Positions 34,843 through 42,659 of a DNA stretch of 64,000 bases are shown piece after piece (the first letter of the stretch is position 1; each line of letters opens with the position of its first letter). The stretch lies in assembly GCF_006386545.1 (NCBI RefSeq), contig NZ_SWAR01000027.1, positions 1 to 64,000 on the forward strand, read 5' to 3'. The position numbers were made by a program, and so were the translations under genes. The notes under the pieces were generated by a model, which ran no database searches, was not told the DNA's origin, and was given only the letters and a program-made list of their open reading frames with translations. Origin of the DNA: Methylibium rhizosphaerae. Its GTDB lineage: Bacteria > Pseudomonadota > Gammaproteobacteria > Burkholderiales > Burkholderiaceae_C.

Positions 34843-36210
34843 ATGCAAGCACCCCCCGTCCCCATCAAGACCGAGCGTCCCCGGGTCGTCGTCATCGGCT
34901 GCGGCTTCGGCGGCATCGAGGCCGTGCGCAAGCTGTCGAAGGCGCCGGTCGACATCACGCTGATCGACCGCACCAACCACCACCTGTTCCAGCCCCTGCT
35001 CTACCAGGTGGCGACCGCCGGCCTGCCCGCGCCGGCCATTTCCGGCCCCATCCGCCACATCCTGCGGCACGAGATCCAGCGCGGCAACCTCACCGTACTG
35101 CTGGGCGAGGTGATGGACATCGACGCGCGCGCCCGCTGCGTGGTGCTCGACGGCCAGGAGCATGTGCCCTACGACGCGCTGATCGTGGCCACCGGCGCCA
35201 CCCACAGCTATTTCGGCCATGACGGCTGGGCTGCCTATGCGCCGGGCCTCAAGACGCTGGCCGACGCATTCGACATCCGCCGGCGCCTGCTCACCGCCTT
35301 CGAGCGTGCCGAGCGCGAAGGCGCCGAATCCCCGGTGCGGCAATCCTGGCTCACCTTCGCGGTGGTCGGTGCCGGGCCCACCGGCGTCGAGATGGCGGGC
35401 ACCATGGCCGAGATCGCCTATCACACGCTGCCCCGGGAATTCCACCGCATCGACTCGCGCCAGGCCCGGGTGGTGCTCATCGAAGGCGCGCAGCGCGTGC
35501 TGGGCGCCTTCCCCGAAGACCTGTCGGCCAAGGCGCACGAGCAGCTGCGCACTCTGGGCGTGGAAGTGCTCACCGGCGCACGCGTCACCCACATCGACGC
35601 GCAGGGCCTCAGCTATGAAACCACCGCGGCCGACGGCAGCGTGGAAAAGCAGGTGCTGCCGGCGCGCACCGTCATCTGGGCCGCCGGCGTCGCCGCTTCG
35701 CCGCTGGGGCGGGCACTCGCCAACAGCACCGGCTGCACGCTCGACCGCGCCGGCCGCGTGGTGGTGGAGCCCGACCTCAGCGTGCCGGGGCATCCCGAGA
35801 TCCAGGTGGTGGGCGACCTGGCCGCCGCAAAGAGCTACCCGCCCAAGGGAGAACCCACCGCGGTGCCCGGCGTGAGCCCCGGCGCCAAGCAGATGGGCCG
35901 CACGGCCGCCGCCAACATCCTGCGCCGGCTGAAGGGCGAGCCCACCCAGCGCTTCCGCTACATCGACTACGGTTCGCTCGCCACCATCGGGCGCCGGCGC
36001 GCGGTGATGATGATCGAGGTGCCGGTGCTCGGCCACGTCAAGGCCAGCGGCTTCCTGGCCTGGCTGTTCTGGCTGTTCGTGCACATCTACTTCCTCATCG
36101 GCTTCCGCAACCGCATGGTCGTGTTCATGGACTGGGCCTGGGCCTACTTCACGTCGCAGCGCCATGCGCGGGTGGTGCCGGACCCCATGCCTTCCAAGCG
36201 GAGCCCGTAG
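34843..36210 (+). CDS. ndh: Type II NADH:quinone oxidoreductase-like flavoprotein (NDH-2)
   Basis: 455 aa. FAD-binding Rossmann motif VVVIGCGFGGIEAV (15-28) and NAD(H)-binding motif VVGAGPTGVEMAGTMAE (about 168-184) are intact, as are the Asp in VVGDLAAAK and the C-terminal hydrophobic stretch WLFWLFVHIYFLIGF that anchors NDH-2 to the membrane. It should oxidise NADH and reduce quinone without proton pumping. GAGGAGAAAAG provides a good ribosome-binding site for ATG 34843. The gene lies 66 bp after the TAXI gene; the two may be co-transcribed, but no functional link is obvious. Confidence 0.9.
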   Translation: MQAPPVPIKTERPRVVVIGCGFGGIEAVRKLSKAPVDITLIDRTNHHLFQPLLYQVATAGLPAPAISGPIRHILRHEIQRGNLTVLLGEVMDIDARARCVVLDGQEHVPYDALIVATGATHSYFGHDGWAAYAPGLKTLADAFDIRRRLLTAFERAEREGAESPVRQSWLTFAVVGAGPTGVEMAGTMAEIAYHTLPREFHRIDSRQARVVLIEGAQRVLGAFPEDLSAKAHEQLRTLGVEVLTGARVTHIDAQGLSYETTAADGSVEKQVLPARTVIWAAGVAASPLGRALANSTGCTLDRAGRVVVEPDLSVPGHPEIQVVGDLAAAKSYPPKGEPTAVPGVSPGAKQMGRTAAANILRRLKGEPTQRFRYIDYGSLATIGRRRAVMMIEVPVLGHVKASGFLAWLFWLFVHIYFLIGFRNRMVVFMDWAWAYFTSQRHARVVPDPMPSKRSP

Positions 36211-36313
36211 GCGGCCCACGGGCAAGGGGGAAAACCGGCCCCTAGAATCGACCACCCCTGTCGATCACCCCCGAGGCGCCCTTACCCATGGCGCCCGCCG
36301 CCGGAGCCTCACC

Positions 36314-38131
36314 ATGGACACCCGCACCTCCCCCATCCGTCCCCGACTGGCTGCCCTGCGCGATGCGATGTCGCGCCATGGCATCCATGCCGTGCTGGTG
36401 CCTTCGAGCGACCCGCACCTGTCCGAATACCTGCCGGGCCGCTGGCAGGGCCGCGAATGGTTCTCCGGCTTCACCGGCTCGATGGGCACCCTGGTGGTGG
36501 CCCAGGACCGTGCGGCACTGTTTGCCGACAGCCGCTACTGGGTGCAGGCCGAGGCCGAGCTGGCGGGCAGCAGCATCGACCTGGTGAAGATCCCGACCGG
36601 CGCCTCGTCGGCCCATGTGGACTGGCTCGCGGCCAACGTGCCGGCCGGCCGGACCGTGGCGGTGGACGGCGCCACGCTGGGTCTGGCCGCCGCGGTGCAG
36701 CTGCGCGCCGCCCTGGAGCGCGCCGGCGTGCAGCTGCGCACCGAACTCGACGTGCTGGCGGAAGCCTGGCCCGAGCGCCCCTCCCTGCCCACTGCGCCCG
36801 TCTACGAACACCGCGCACCGCATGCCCCGCTGCCGCGCGCCGCCAAGCTCTCGCACGTGCGCGAGGCGATGGCGCGCCACGGCGCCACCCACCATTTCGT
36901 GTCGACGGTGGACGACATGGCGTGGCTGTTCAACCTGCGCGGCTCCGACGTCAACTACAACCCGGTGTTCCTGGCACATGCGCTGATCTCGCGCGACGCC
37001 GTGCTGCTGTTCGTGGGCGAAGGCAAGATCGACGCGGCACTGGCCCAGGTGCTGGCGACCGACGGCATCGTGATGCGGCCCTACGGCGACGCAGCGGCGG
37101 CACTGGCCGCGCTGCCGGCCGGCAGCGCCCTCCTGCTGGACCCGAAGCGGGTGACCCTCGGCCTGCGCGAGGCGGTGGCGCCGCAGGTGAAGGTGGTCGA
37201 GGCCATCAACCCCTCGACGCTCGCCAAGAGCCGCAAGACCGAAGCCGAGGCCGCCTTCGTGCGCGAAGCCATGGAGCGCGACGGCGCGGCCATGTGCGCC
37301 TTCTATGCCTGGCTCGAGCAGGCGCTCGGCCATGAAGTCATCACCGAGCTCACCATCGACGAGCGTCTGAGCGCCGAGCGCGCGAAGCAGCCGGGCTTCG
37401 TGTCACTGAGCTTCAACACCATCGCCGGCTTCAATGCCAATGGCGCCATGCCGCACTACCGCGCCACCCGCGAGTCGCATGCGGTGATCTCGCGCGCCGG
37501 CGGACTGGCGGCGCAAGGCCTGCTGCTCATCGACTCCGGCGCTCAATACCTGGGCGGCACCACCGACATCACCCGCGTGTGGCCCATCGGCACGCCGACG
37601 GCCGAGCAGCGGCGCGACTACACCCTGGTGCTCAAGGGCACGCTCGCCCTGTCGCGCACGCGCTTTCCGCGCGGCACGCTGTCGCCGATGCTCGATGCGA
37701 TCGCCCGCGCCCCGCTGTGGGCCGAAGGGCTCGAATACGGCCACGGCACCGGCCATGGCGTGGGCTACTTCCTCAACGTGCACGAAGGCCCGCAGAGCAT
37801 CTCGAAGGCGGTGCCCGACGCCCACATGGCCATGGAGCCGGGCATGATCACCTCCATCGAGCCGGGCCTGTACCGCCCCGGCCAGTGGGGCATCCGCATC
37901 GAGAACCTGGTGCTCAACGTGCCGGCCGGCAGCACCGAGTTCGGCGAATTCCTCGCCTTCGAGACGCTCACGCTGTGTCCCATCGACACGCGCTGCCTCG
38001 ACCGTTCGCTGCTGCGCCAGGACGAGGTCGACTGGCTCAATGCCTACCATGCCGAAGTGCGCCGCCGCCTGTCGCCGCATGTGAGCGGCGATGCGTTGCG
38101 CTGGCTCGAAACGCGAACCGCCCCGGTGTGA
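36314..38131 (+). CDS. Aminopeptidase P family protein (Xaa-Pro aminopeptidase)
   Basis: 605 aa, the length of the three-domain eukaryotic-like APP group. Two creatinase-like N-terminal domains (1-310) precede the pita-bread catalytic domain. Its five metal ligands are visible: the two Asp residues in DSGAQYLGGTTDITR (about 406-417), His in GHGTGHGVGYF (about 480), Glu in SIEPGLY (about 516) and Glu in IRIENLVL (about 530). It should cleave the N-terminal residue from X-Pro peptides in the cytoplasm with two Mn ions. A TAGAAT -10-like element is at 36243-36248. A hairpin embracing the stop codon (38117-38141) probably terminates it. Confidence 0.93.
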   Translation: MDTRTSPIRPRLAALRDAMSRHGIHAVLVPSSDPHLSEYLPGRWQGREWFSGFTGSMGTLVVAQDRAALFADSRYWVQAEAELAGSSIDLVKIPTGASSAHVDWLAANVPAGRTVAVDGATLGLAAAVQLRAALERAGVQLRTELDVLAEAWPERPSLPTAPVYEHRAPHAPLPRAAKLSHVREAMARHGATHHFVSTVDDMAWLFNLRGSDVNYNPVFLAHALISRDAVLLFVGEGKIDAALAQVLATDGIVMRPYGDAAAALAALPAGSALLLDPKRVTLGLREAVAPQVKVVEAINPSTLAKSRKTEAEAAFVREAMERDGAAMCAFYAWLEQALGHEVITELTIDERLSAERAKQPGFVSLSFNTIAGFNANGAMPHYRATRESHAVISRAGGLAAQGLLLIDSGAQYLGGTTDITRVWPIGTPTAEQRRDYTLVLKGTLALSRTRFPRGTLSPMLDAIARAPLWAEGLEYGHGTGHGVGYFLNVHEGPQSISKAVPDAHMAMEPGMITSIEPGLYRPGQWGIRIENLVLNVPAGSTEFGEFLAFETLTLCPIDTRCLDRSLLRQDEVDWLNAYHAEVRRRLSPHVSGDALRWLETRTAPV

Positions 38132-38141
38132 GCGGGGCGGT
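38117..38141. terminator. Hairpin at the stop of the aminopeptidase gene
   Basis: Arms ACCGCCCC (38117-38124) and GGGGCGGT (38134-38141) with a 9-nt loop containing the TGA stop, followed by CGGTTT. The genes on either side are convergent, so it may serve both. The downstream T-run is weak. Confidence 0.5.
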
Positions 38142-38169
38142 CGGTTTCCGGCGCGTCGGCTGATCGGGT

Positions 38170-39750
38170 TCAGACTGCCATCGCCATCTCTTCGCGGTCC
38201 AGCCGGAAGGCGCGCACGGTGGCGGTCAGGCGGTGCGCCTGTTCCTTCAGGCTCTCGGCGGCCGCCGCGCTCTCTTCCACCAGCGACGCGTTCTGCTGCG
38301 TCATCTGGTCGAGCTGGGTGACGGCGGTGTTGACCTGGCCGATGCCGTCGCTCTGCTCGGAGGCGGCGGCGGTGATCTCGCCGATGATGTCGTTCACCCG
38401 CGCCACGCTGGCCACGATCTCGGCCATCGTGCTGCCCGCGTCCTGCACCAGCCGCGAGCCGGCTTCCACCCGCTCGACCGAGGCGCCGATCAGGCTCTTG
38501 ATCTCCTTGGCGGCCTCGGCGCTGCGCTGAGCCAGGCTGCGCACCTCGCCGGCCACCACCGCGAAGCCGCGGCCCTGCTCGCCGGCACGGGCCGCTTCGA
38601 CTGCGGCGTTCAAGGCCAGGATGTTGGTCTGGAAGGCGATGCCGTCGATCACACCGATGATGTCGGAGATCTTCTTCGAGCTGGCGGTGATCTCGTCCAT
38701 GGTGTTCACCACCTGCGACACCACCTCGCCACCCTTGGCGGCCGACGCCGACGCGGAAGAAGCCAGCTGGTTGGCGGTGCGGGCCGAGTCGGCGGTCTGC
38801 TTCACCGTGCCGGTGAGCTGCTCCATCGAGCTGGCGGTCTGCTGCAGGTTGCTGGCCGTCTGCTCGGTGCGGCTGGACAGGTCCTGGTTGCCGGTGGCGA
38901 TCTCGCTGCTGGCAGTCGAGATGGACTCGGCGGACTGCCGGATGTCGCCCACCAGTTCGCGCAGCTTGTCCTGCATGAGCGCCACCGCCTGAAGCAGGCG
39001 GCCGATCTCGTCATGGGTGCGGATCTCCACCTGGTTCGACAGGTCCCCCGCGGCAATGCGCTCGGCCAGCTGGATGGCGCTGCCGACCGGCACGGTGACG
39101 GCCCGCGTCAGGCGCCAGGCCAGCACGGCCCCCAGCACCAGGGCACCGGCCGCGGCGGCCAGCGTGACGAGGCGGGCACGGGTCTGGCTGGCGCTCGCGC
39201 CGGCCTGCGTGCTGGCGTTCAGGTCCATCTCCAGCTTCACCAGGTCGCCCACCGCCTTGCGCCAGCCCTCTTCGGCCGGGCGCACCTTGCCGGTGAGCAT
39301 GAGGGTGGCCTCGATGTTGGCGCCTTCCTTGCCGTGGCGCGCCGCCTCCTTGACCAGCGGAATGGTGCTGGCCGCGTGCGCCTCGATGGCCTTCTGCAGC
39401 TTGCGTTCGTCTTCGGTGACGCCGGCGTCGGCCTCCATCGCGTCGGCCAGCGCCTTGGCGGACTTCTGGTAGCGGGCGATGGTCAGGTCGAGCTGGGCGA
39501 CTTCCTGGTCGATCTCCTTCACGTCGGTCAGCAGTGTGATCGAGCGCGTACGGATCGCCATCTCGTTGATGTCGCCCATCAGCTGGTGCGCGAACTCGGT
39601 CTTCGGGTTGTTGACCTCGACGATGCGCGTGAGCCTGCCGCCGATGTCGGCGATGCTCATCCAGCCGATCCCGGCGATGGCGAGCACGAGCGCGAGGATG
39701 ACCGAGAAGCCGAAGACCAGGCGTTGGCTGAGTGTGAGTTGTCTCTTCAT
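38170..39750 (-). CDS. Methyl-accepting chemotaxis protein
   Basis: 526 aa. Helices at about 12-32 and 190-212 enclose a four-helix-bundle periplasmic domain (4HB_MCP, residues 35-185). HAMP follows ([20 protein letters not shown]), then the signalling hairpin with tip [20 protein letters not shown] and [19 protein letters not shown]. It is closely related in the signalling half to the receptor at 25716, but the periplasmic halves differ, implying different ligands. It ends in [12 protein letters not shown] without a CheR-docking pentapeptide. A sigma-28-like promoter lies about 100 bp upstream. Confidence 0.94.
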   Translation of the reverse strand: MKRQLTLSQRLVFGFSVILALVLAIAGIGWMSIADIGGRLTRIVEVNNPKTEFAHQLMGDINEMAIRTRSITLLTDVKEIDQEVAQLDLTIARYQKSAKALADAMEADAGVTEDERKLQKAIEAHAASTIPLVKEAARHGKEGANIEATLMLTGKVRPAEEGWRKAVGDLVKLEMDLNASTQAGASASQTRARLVTLAAAAGALVLGAVLAWRLTRAVTVPVGSAIQLAERIAAGDLSNQVEIRTHDEIGRLLQAVALMQDKLRELVGDIRQSAESISTASSEIATGNQDLSSRTEQTASNLQQTASSMEQLTGTVKQTADSARTANQLASSASASAAKGGEVVSQVVNTMDEITASSKKISDIIGVIDGIAFQTNILALNAAVEAARAGEQGRGFAVVAGEVRSLAQRSAEAAKEIKSLIGASVERVEAGSRLVQDAGSTMAEIVASVARVNDIIGEITAAASEQSDGIGQVNTAVTQLDQMTQQNASLVEESAAAAESLKEQAHRLTATVRAFRLDREEMAMAV

Positions 39751-39850
39751 GGGGTGCCTTGCTTTGCGCTTGGAACGTTGTTCGATGGCTATCCGATTCG
39801 AATAGGAACGAATCGATTCTTGCGAGCGGACTCCCTGACCAGCGATCGGA

Positions 39851-39877
39851 ATATCGGCACCACTTCGGGGCTACTTG
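39851..39877 (-). promoter_or_regulatory. Sigma-28-like (FliA) promoter for the chemoreceptor at 38170
   Basis: Read on the minus strand: CAAG, 15-bp spacer, GCCGATAT. The -10 matches the FliA consensus in seven of eight bases and CAAG is a common -35 in beta- and gammaproteobacteria. The 5' leader would be about 95 nt and contains a 20-bp dyad (39795-39814, GATTCG...CGAATC). Confidence 0.75.
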
Positions 39878-39907
39878 AGGCTTGGCCCTCCGGACAAACC
39901 CTTGTGA

Positions 39908-39974
39908 GTAGTGACTGGTGACCTGTGACTTGTGACCGGTCACCAGTCACAGGTCACTGGTCACTGGTCACTAC
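39908..39974. repeat. Heptamer-based palindromic repeat, copy 3 (long dyad)
   Basis: About 67 bp forming a near-perfect dyad. The left arm begins GTAGTGACTGGTGACC and the right arm ends GGTCACTGGTCACTAC; the centre is GTGACCGGTCACC. The right arm carries one extra 7-bp unit. It lies just past the LytTR gene stop (39988) and upstream of the chemoreceptor promoter, so it could terminate the lytTR transcript. Terminal TCACTACC (39968-39975) is shared with copies 1 and 2. Confidence 0.8.
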
Positions 39975-39987
39975 CTGGAAGACCCAC

Positions 39988-40773
39988 TCACATTTGCCGG
40001 AACAGGTGCACGTAGCTGCGGCTGACGGGCAGCACCTCGGTGCGGCCGCTGAGGTGGACCTCGGCGGTTTCGTTGGGGCCGCGCGTGACCTGCGTCACGC
40101 TGCGCAGGTTCACGATGGTCGAGCGGTGGATCTGCACGAAGCGCTCGGGGTCGAGCTCGTCGGCCAGCTCGCGGATCGACTTGCGGATCAGCGCCTCGCC
40201 GCCTTCCCACACGACCAGCGTGTACTTCTCGTCCGAGCGCAGGTAGAGCACCTGCTCCACCGGGATGAGCCGGATGCTCTGCCCGACCGAGGCCTTGATC
40301 CACTGCAGCCAGGCCCGCTTGCCCGGCTCGCCCTGCTGCTGGCGCATCCGCGCGGCCAGCTGCTCGATCACCGCGTCGAGCCGGTCGTCCGCCGCCGGCA
40401 CGGCCGGCGCCTCGAGCCGCTCGCGCAGGCGCTGCACGGTGTCGGCCAGCCGCTGTTCGTCGAACGGCTTGACCACGTAGTCGATCGCGCCCTGCTCGAA
40501 GGCCTGCACCGCGTATTGCTCGTAGGCGGTGATGAACACCACATGGGCGCGCCGCGCCACCGCGCGGGCCGCCTCGATGCCGTTGACGCCGGGCATGTGG
40601 ATGTCGAGGAACAGCACCTGCGGCGCCTGCTCGTCGAACAGCTCGATGGCCTCGCGCCCGTTGCGGGCCTCGGCCACCACCTCGAGCTCGGGCCACAGGC
40701 GCGCGAGCAACAACCGCAGCCGCTCGCGCAGCAAGGGTTCGTCGTCTGCAATGAGCGCGGTGGTGGTGGCCAT
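39988..40773 (-). CDS. LytTR-family response regulator (LytR/AlgR-like)
   Basis: 261 aa. An N-terminal receiver domain has phospho-acceptor Asp57 in LFLDIHMPGVNG, with the acidic pair ADDE at 9-12 and the Lys in VVKPF. A linker (about 125-155) leads to a LytTR DNA-binding domain: SIRLIPVEQVLYLRSDEKYT, ELDPERFVQIHRSTIVNLRSV and SYVHLFRQM at the end. It should bind direct-repeat sites and activate transcription when phosphorylated. ATG 40773 overlaps the kinase stop codon (TGATG), so the pair is translationally coupled. Targets unknown; in related bacteria AlgR-like regulators control pili or exopolysaccharide. Confidence 0.93.
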   Translation of the reverse strand: MATTTALIADDEPLLRERLRLLLARLWPELEVVAEARNGREAIELFDEQAPQVLFLDIHMPGVNGIEAARAVARRAHVVFITAYEQYAVQAFEQGAIDYVVKPFDEQRLADTVQRLRERLEAPAVPAADDRLDAVIEQLAARMRQQQGEPGKRAWLQWIKASVGQSIRLIPVEQVLYLRSDEKYTLVVWEGGEALIRKSIRELADELDPERFVQIHRSTIVNLRSVTQVTRGPNETAEVHLSGRTEVLPVSRSYVHLFRQM

Positions 40774-41849
40774 CAGTCGGCAGGGAAGACGATCTCGGCC
40801 CGCACGCCCGACGGCGTGTGCTCCGACAGCTCCACCTGCGCGCGCGGGCCGAAAAACACGGTCAGCCGCTCCCGCAGGTTGGCCAGGCCGGTGCCGGGCC
40901 GGGCAGTGTCGCGCAGGCCCACGCCGGTGTCGAGCACCCACACCCGCGCACCGCCGCCCTCGCTGCGCGCACCGATCTCGATGCGCCCGCCTTGCTCGCT
41001 GGGGTCGATGCCGTGGCGGATGGCGTTCTCCACCAGCGTGAGCAAGGCCATCGCCGGGAAGCGCAGGCGGGCCAGCTCGGCCGGCAGGTCGATCGAATAG
41101 CTCAGCCGGTCGGGCATGCGCAGGTGCATCACTTCCAGGTAGGCACGCACCAGCTCCGTCTCGGCGGCCAGCGTGGAGCCGCTTTCGTCGCGCAGGCGGG
41201 GCATGGCCGCACGCAGGTAGGCGATGAGGCTGCGCAACACCGGCGCCGCGCGCGGCGAGCCGGTTTCGACCAGCGCCTGCACGTTCGCCAGGGTGTTGAA
41301 GAGGAAGTGCGGCTCGATCTGCGCATGCAGCGCGCGCAGCTGCGCATCGAGCGCCTGGCGGGCCAGCGTGCTGCGCTCGAGCTCGAACTCCAGCGCCTGG
41401 GCATGCATCTGCGCATCGCGCTCGCGGTACAGCGCCCCGAGCGTGAGCAGCAGCCCCACCACCAGGCTGGAGCCCGCGATCCACAGGAAGCCGGACAACA
41501 GGCCCTCGTGCTGCAGCAGCCGCGACACGTCGCCGCCCACGAACATGACGTACAGCGCAAACGTCGCCAGCGGAGCGGCCAGCCCCACCGCGATGAGCTG
41601 CATCACCCAGCGCGGCACCAGCGTCTGCGGCCAGTTGCCCGCCAGCGTGAAGGCCAGCAGCAGCGCCATCGAGATGACCAGGGTGCGCCCCAGCAGGATG
41701 GGGAACGGCGTGATGAAGATCGGGTTGAGCGCAAACGCGACGATGGTGCCGAGGATCAGCGCGATGGTGACGCGGCGGCTGTTCAGGCCGGCCAGCCAGC
41801 CGGTCCTGCGCCGCGCCGCCGGAGCCGTCGAAGGAGAAGAAGGGTTCAT
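40773..41849 (-). CDS. LytS/AlgZ-type sensor histidine kinase
   Basis: 358 aa. About five N-terminal membrane helices (residues 27-142: LILGTIVAFALNPIFITPF, LVISMALLLAFTLAG, MQLIAVGLAAPLATFALYVM, FLWIAGSSLVVGLLL). The His_kinase domain has phospho-acceptor His181 in IEPHFLFNTLANVQ and a HATPase with LVENAIRHGI and DTGVGL. No extracytoplasmic domain is present, so it probably senses a membrane or cytoplasmic signal, as AlgZ does. It overlaps the downstream LytTR regulator gene. ATG 41849 is chosen because the preceding extension overlaps the divergent YitT-like gene. Confidence 0.92.
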   Translation of the reverse strand: MNPSSPSTAPAARRRTGWLAGLNSRRVTIALILGTIVAFALNPIFITPFPILLGRTLVISMALLLAFTLAGNWPQTLVPRWVMQLIAVGLAAPLATFALYVMFVGGDVSRLLQHEGLLSGFLWIAGSSLVVGLLLTLGALYRERDAQMHAQALEFELERSTLARQALDAQLRALHAQIEPHFLFNTLANVQALVETGSPRAAPVLRSLIAYLRAAMPRLRDESGSTLAAETELVRAYLEVMHLRMPDRLSYSIDLPAELARLRFPAMALLTLVENAIRHGIDPSEQGGRIEIGARSEGGGARVWVLDTGVGLRDTARPGTGLANLRERLTVFFGPRAQVELSEHTPSGVRAEIVFPAD

Positions 41850-42013
41850 GACGGGAGAACGATACCGGCGCGGGCAGCGGGCTCCAAGTGCGCCCGGGCC
41901 CTGGTGCGATGAGCGACGGAAATCGGGGCGCAGGCTGCGGCAGGCCCTGCCGCGGGCGCGGGCTGCGCGCCCGCGGCGCCCGCACTGGCATGGTTCCTGC
42001 GCAGCGCACCGGC

Positions 42014-42643
42014 ATGGACTCCTCTTCCCCACCCGTCATCGACCCATCGGTGCGCACGCACACGGCGTTCGAGGACGCCCAGGCGCTGTTCACCGGCGTG
42101 CTGTTCGTATCGCTTGCGCTGATCCTTTTCGCGCAGGTCGGCCTGCTCACCGGCGGCACGGCCGGCGCGGCCTTCGTGCTGCACTACGCCACCGGCATGG
42201 GCCTGGGCCAGCTGTTCTTCGTGATCAACCTGCCGTTCTACTGGTTCGCGTGGCAGCGCATGGGCACGGAGTTCACCCTCAAGACCTTCCTCTCGGTCAG
42301 CCTGCTGTCGCTGGTCACCGAGTTCTCGCCGCGCCTGTTCGCCATCGAGCGCATCCACCCGGCCTATGCGGCCGTGCTGGGCGGCCTGCTGCTGGGCTCG
42401 GGCTGCCTGTTCCTGGCGCGCCACCGCGCCAGCCTGGGCGGCGCCACCATCGTGTCGCTCTACCTGCAGAAGGCGCGCGGCTGGCGCGCGGGCAAGGTGC
42501 AGATGGCCATCGACTGCGCCATCGTGCTGCTGGCGCTCGGGGTGGTGGAGCCCACGCGCGTGGCCTATTCGGTGCTGGCCGCGGTGGTGATGAACCTGTT
42601 CATCGCCATCAACCACCGGCCGGGCCGCTACGCGGTGCTGTGA
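42014..42643 (+). CDS. YitT-family membrane protein
   Basis: 209 aa with five or six membrane helices (VLFVSLALILFAQVGLL, AAFVLHYATGMGLGQLFFV and others), lacking the C-terminal DUF2179 domain found in full-length YitT proteins. The family motif region (GLLTGGTAGAAF, a variant of the GGx-T-G-G signature) is visible. A transport or permease role is possible but unproven. It is divergent from the lytS gene, about 165 bp between starts, and convergent with the papain-hydrolase gene. Confidence 0.78.
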   Translation: MDSSSPPVIDPSVRTHTAFEDAQALFTGVLFVSLALILFAQVGLLTGGTAGAAFVLHYATGMGLGQLFFVINLPFYWFAWQRMGTEFTLKTFLSVSLLSLVTEFSPRLFAIERIHPAYAAVLGGLLLGSGCLFLARHRASLGGATIVSLYLQKARGWRAGKVQMAIDCAIVLLALGVVEPTRVAYSVLAAVVMNLFIAINHRPGRYAVL

Positions 42644-42659
42644 GCCGCGGCATGCCGCA

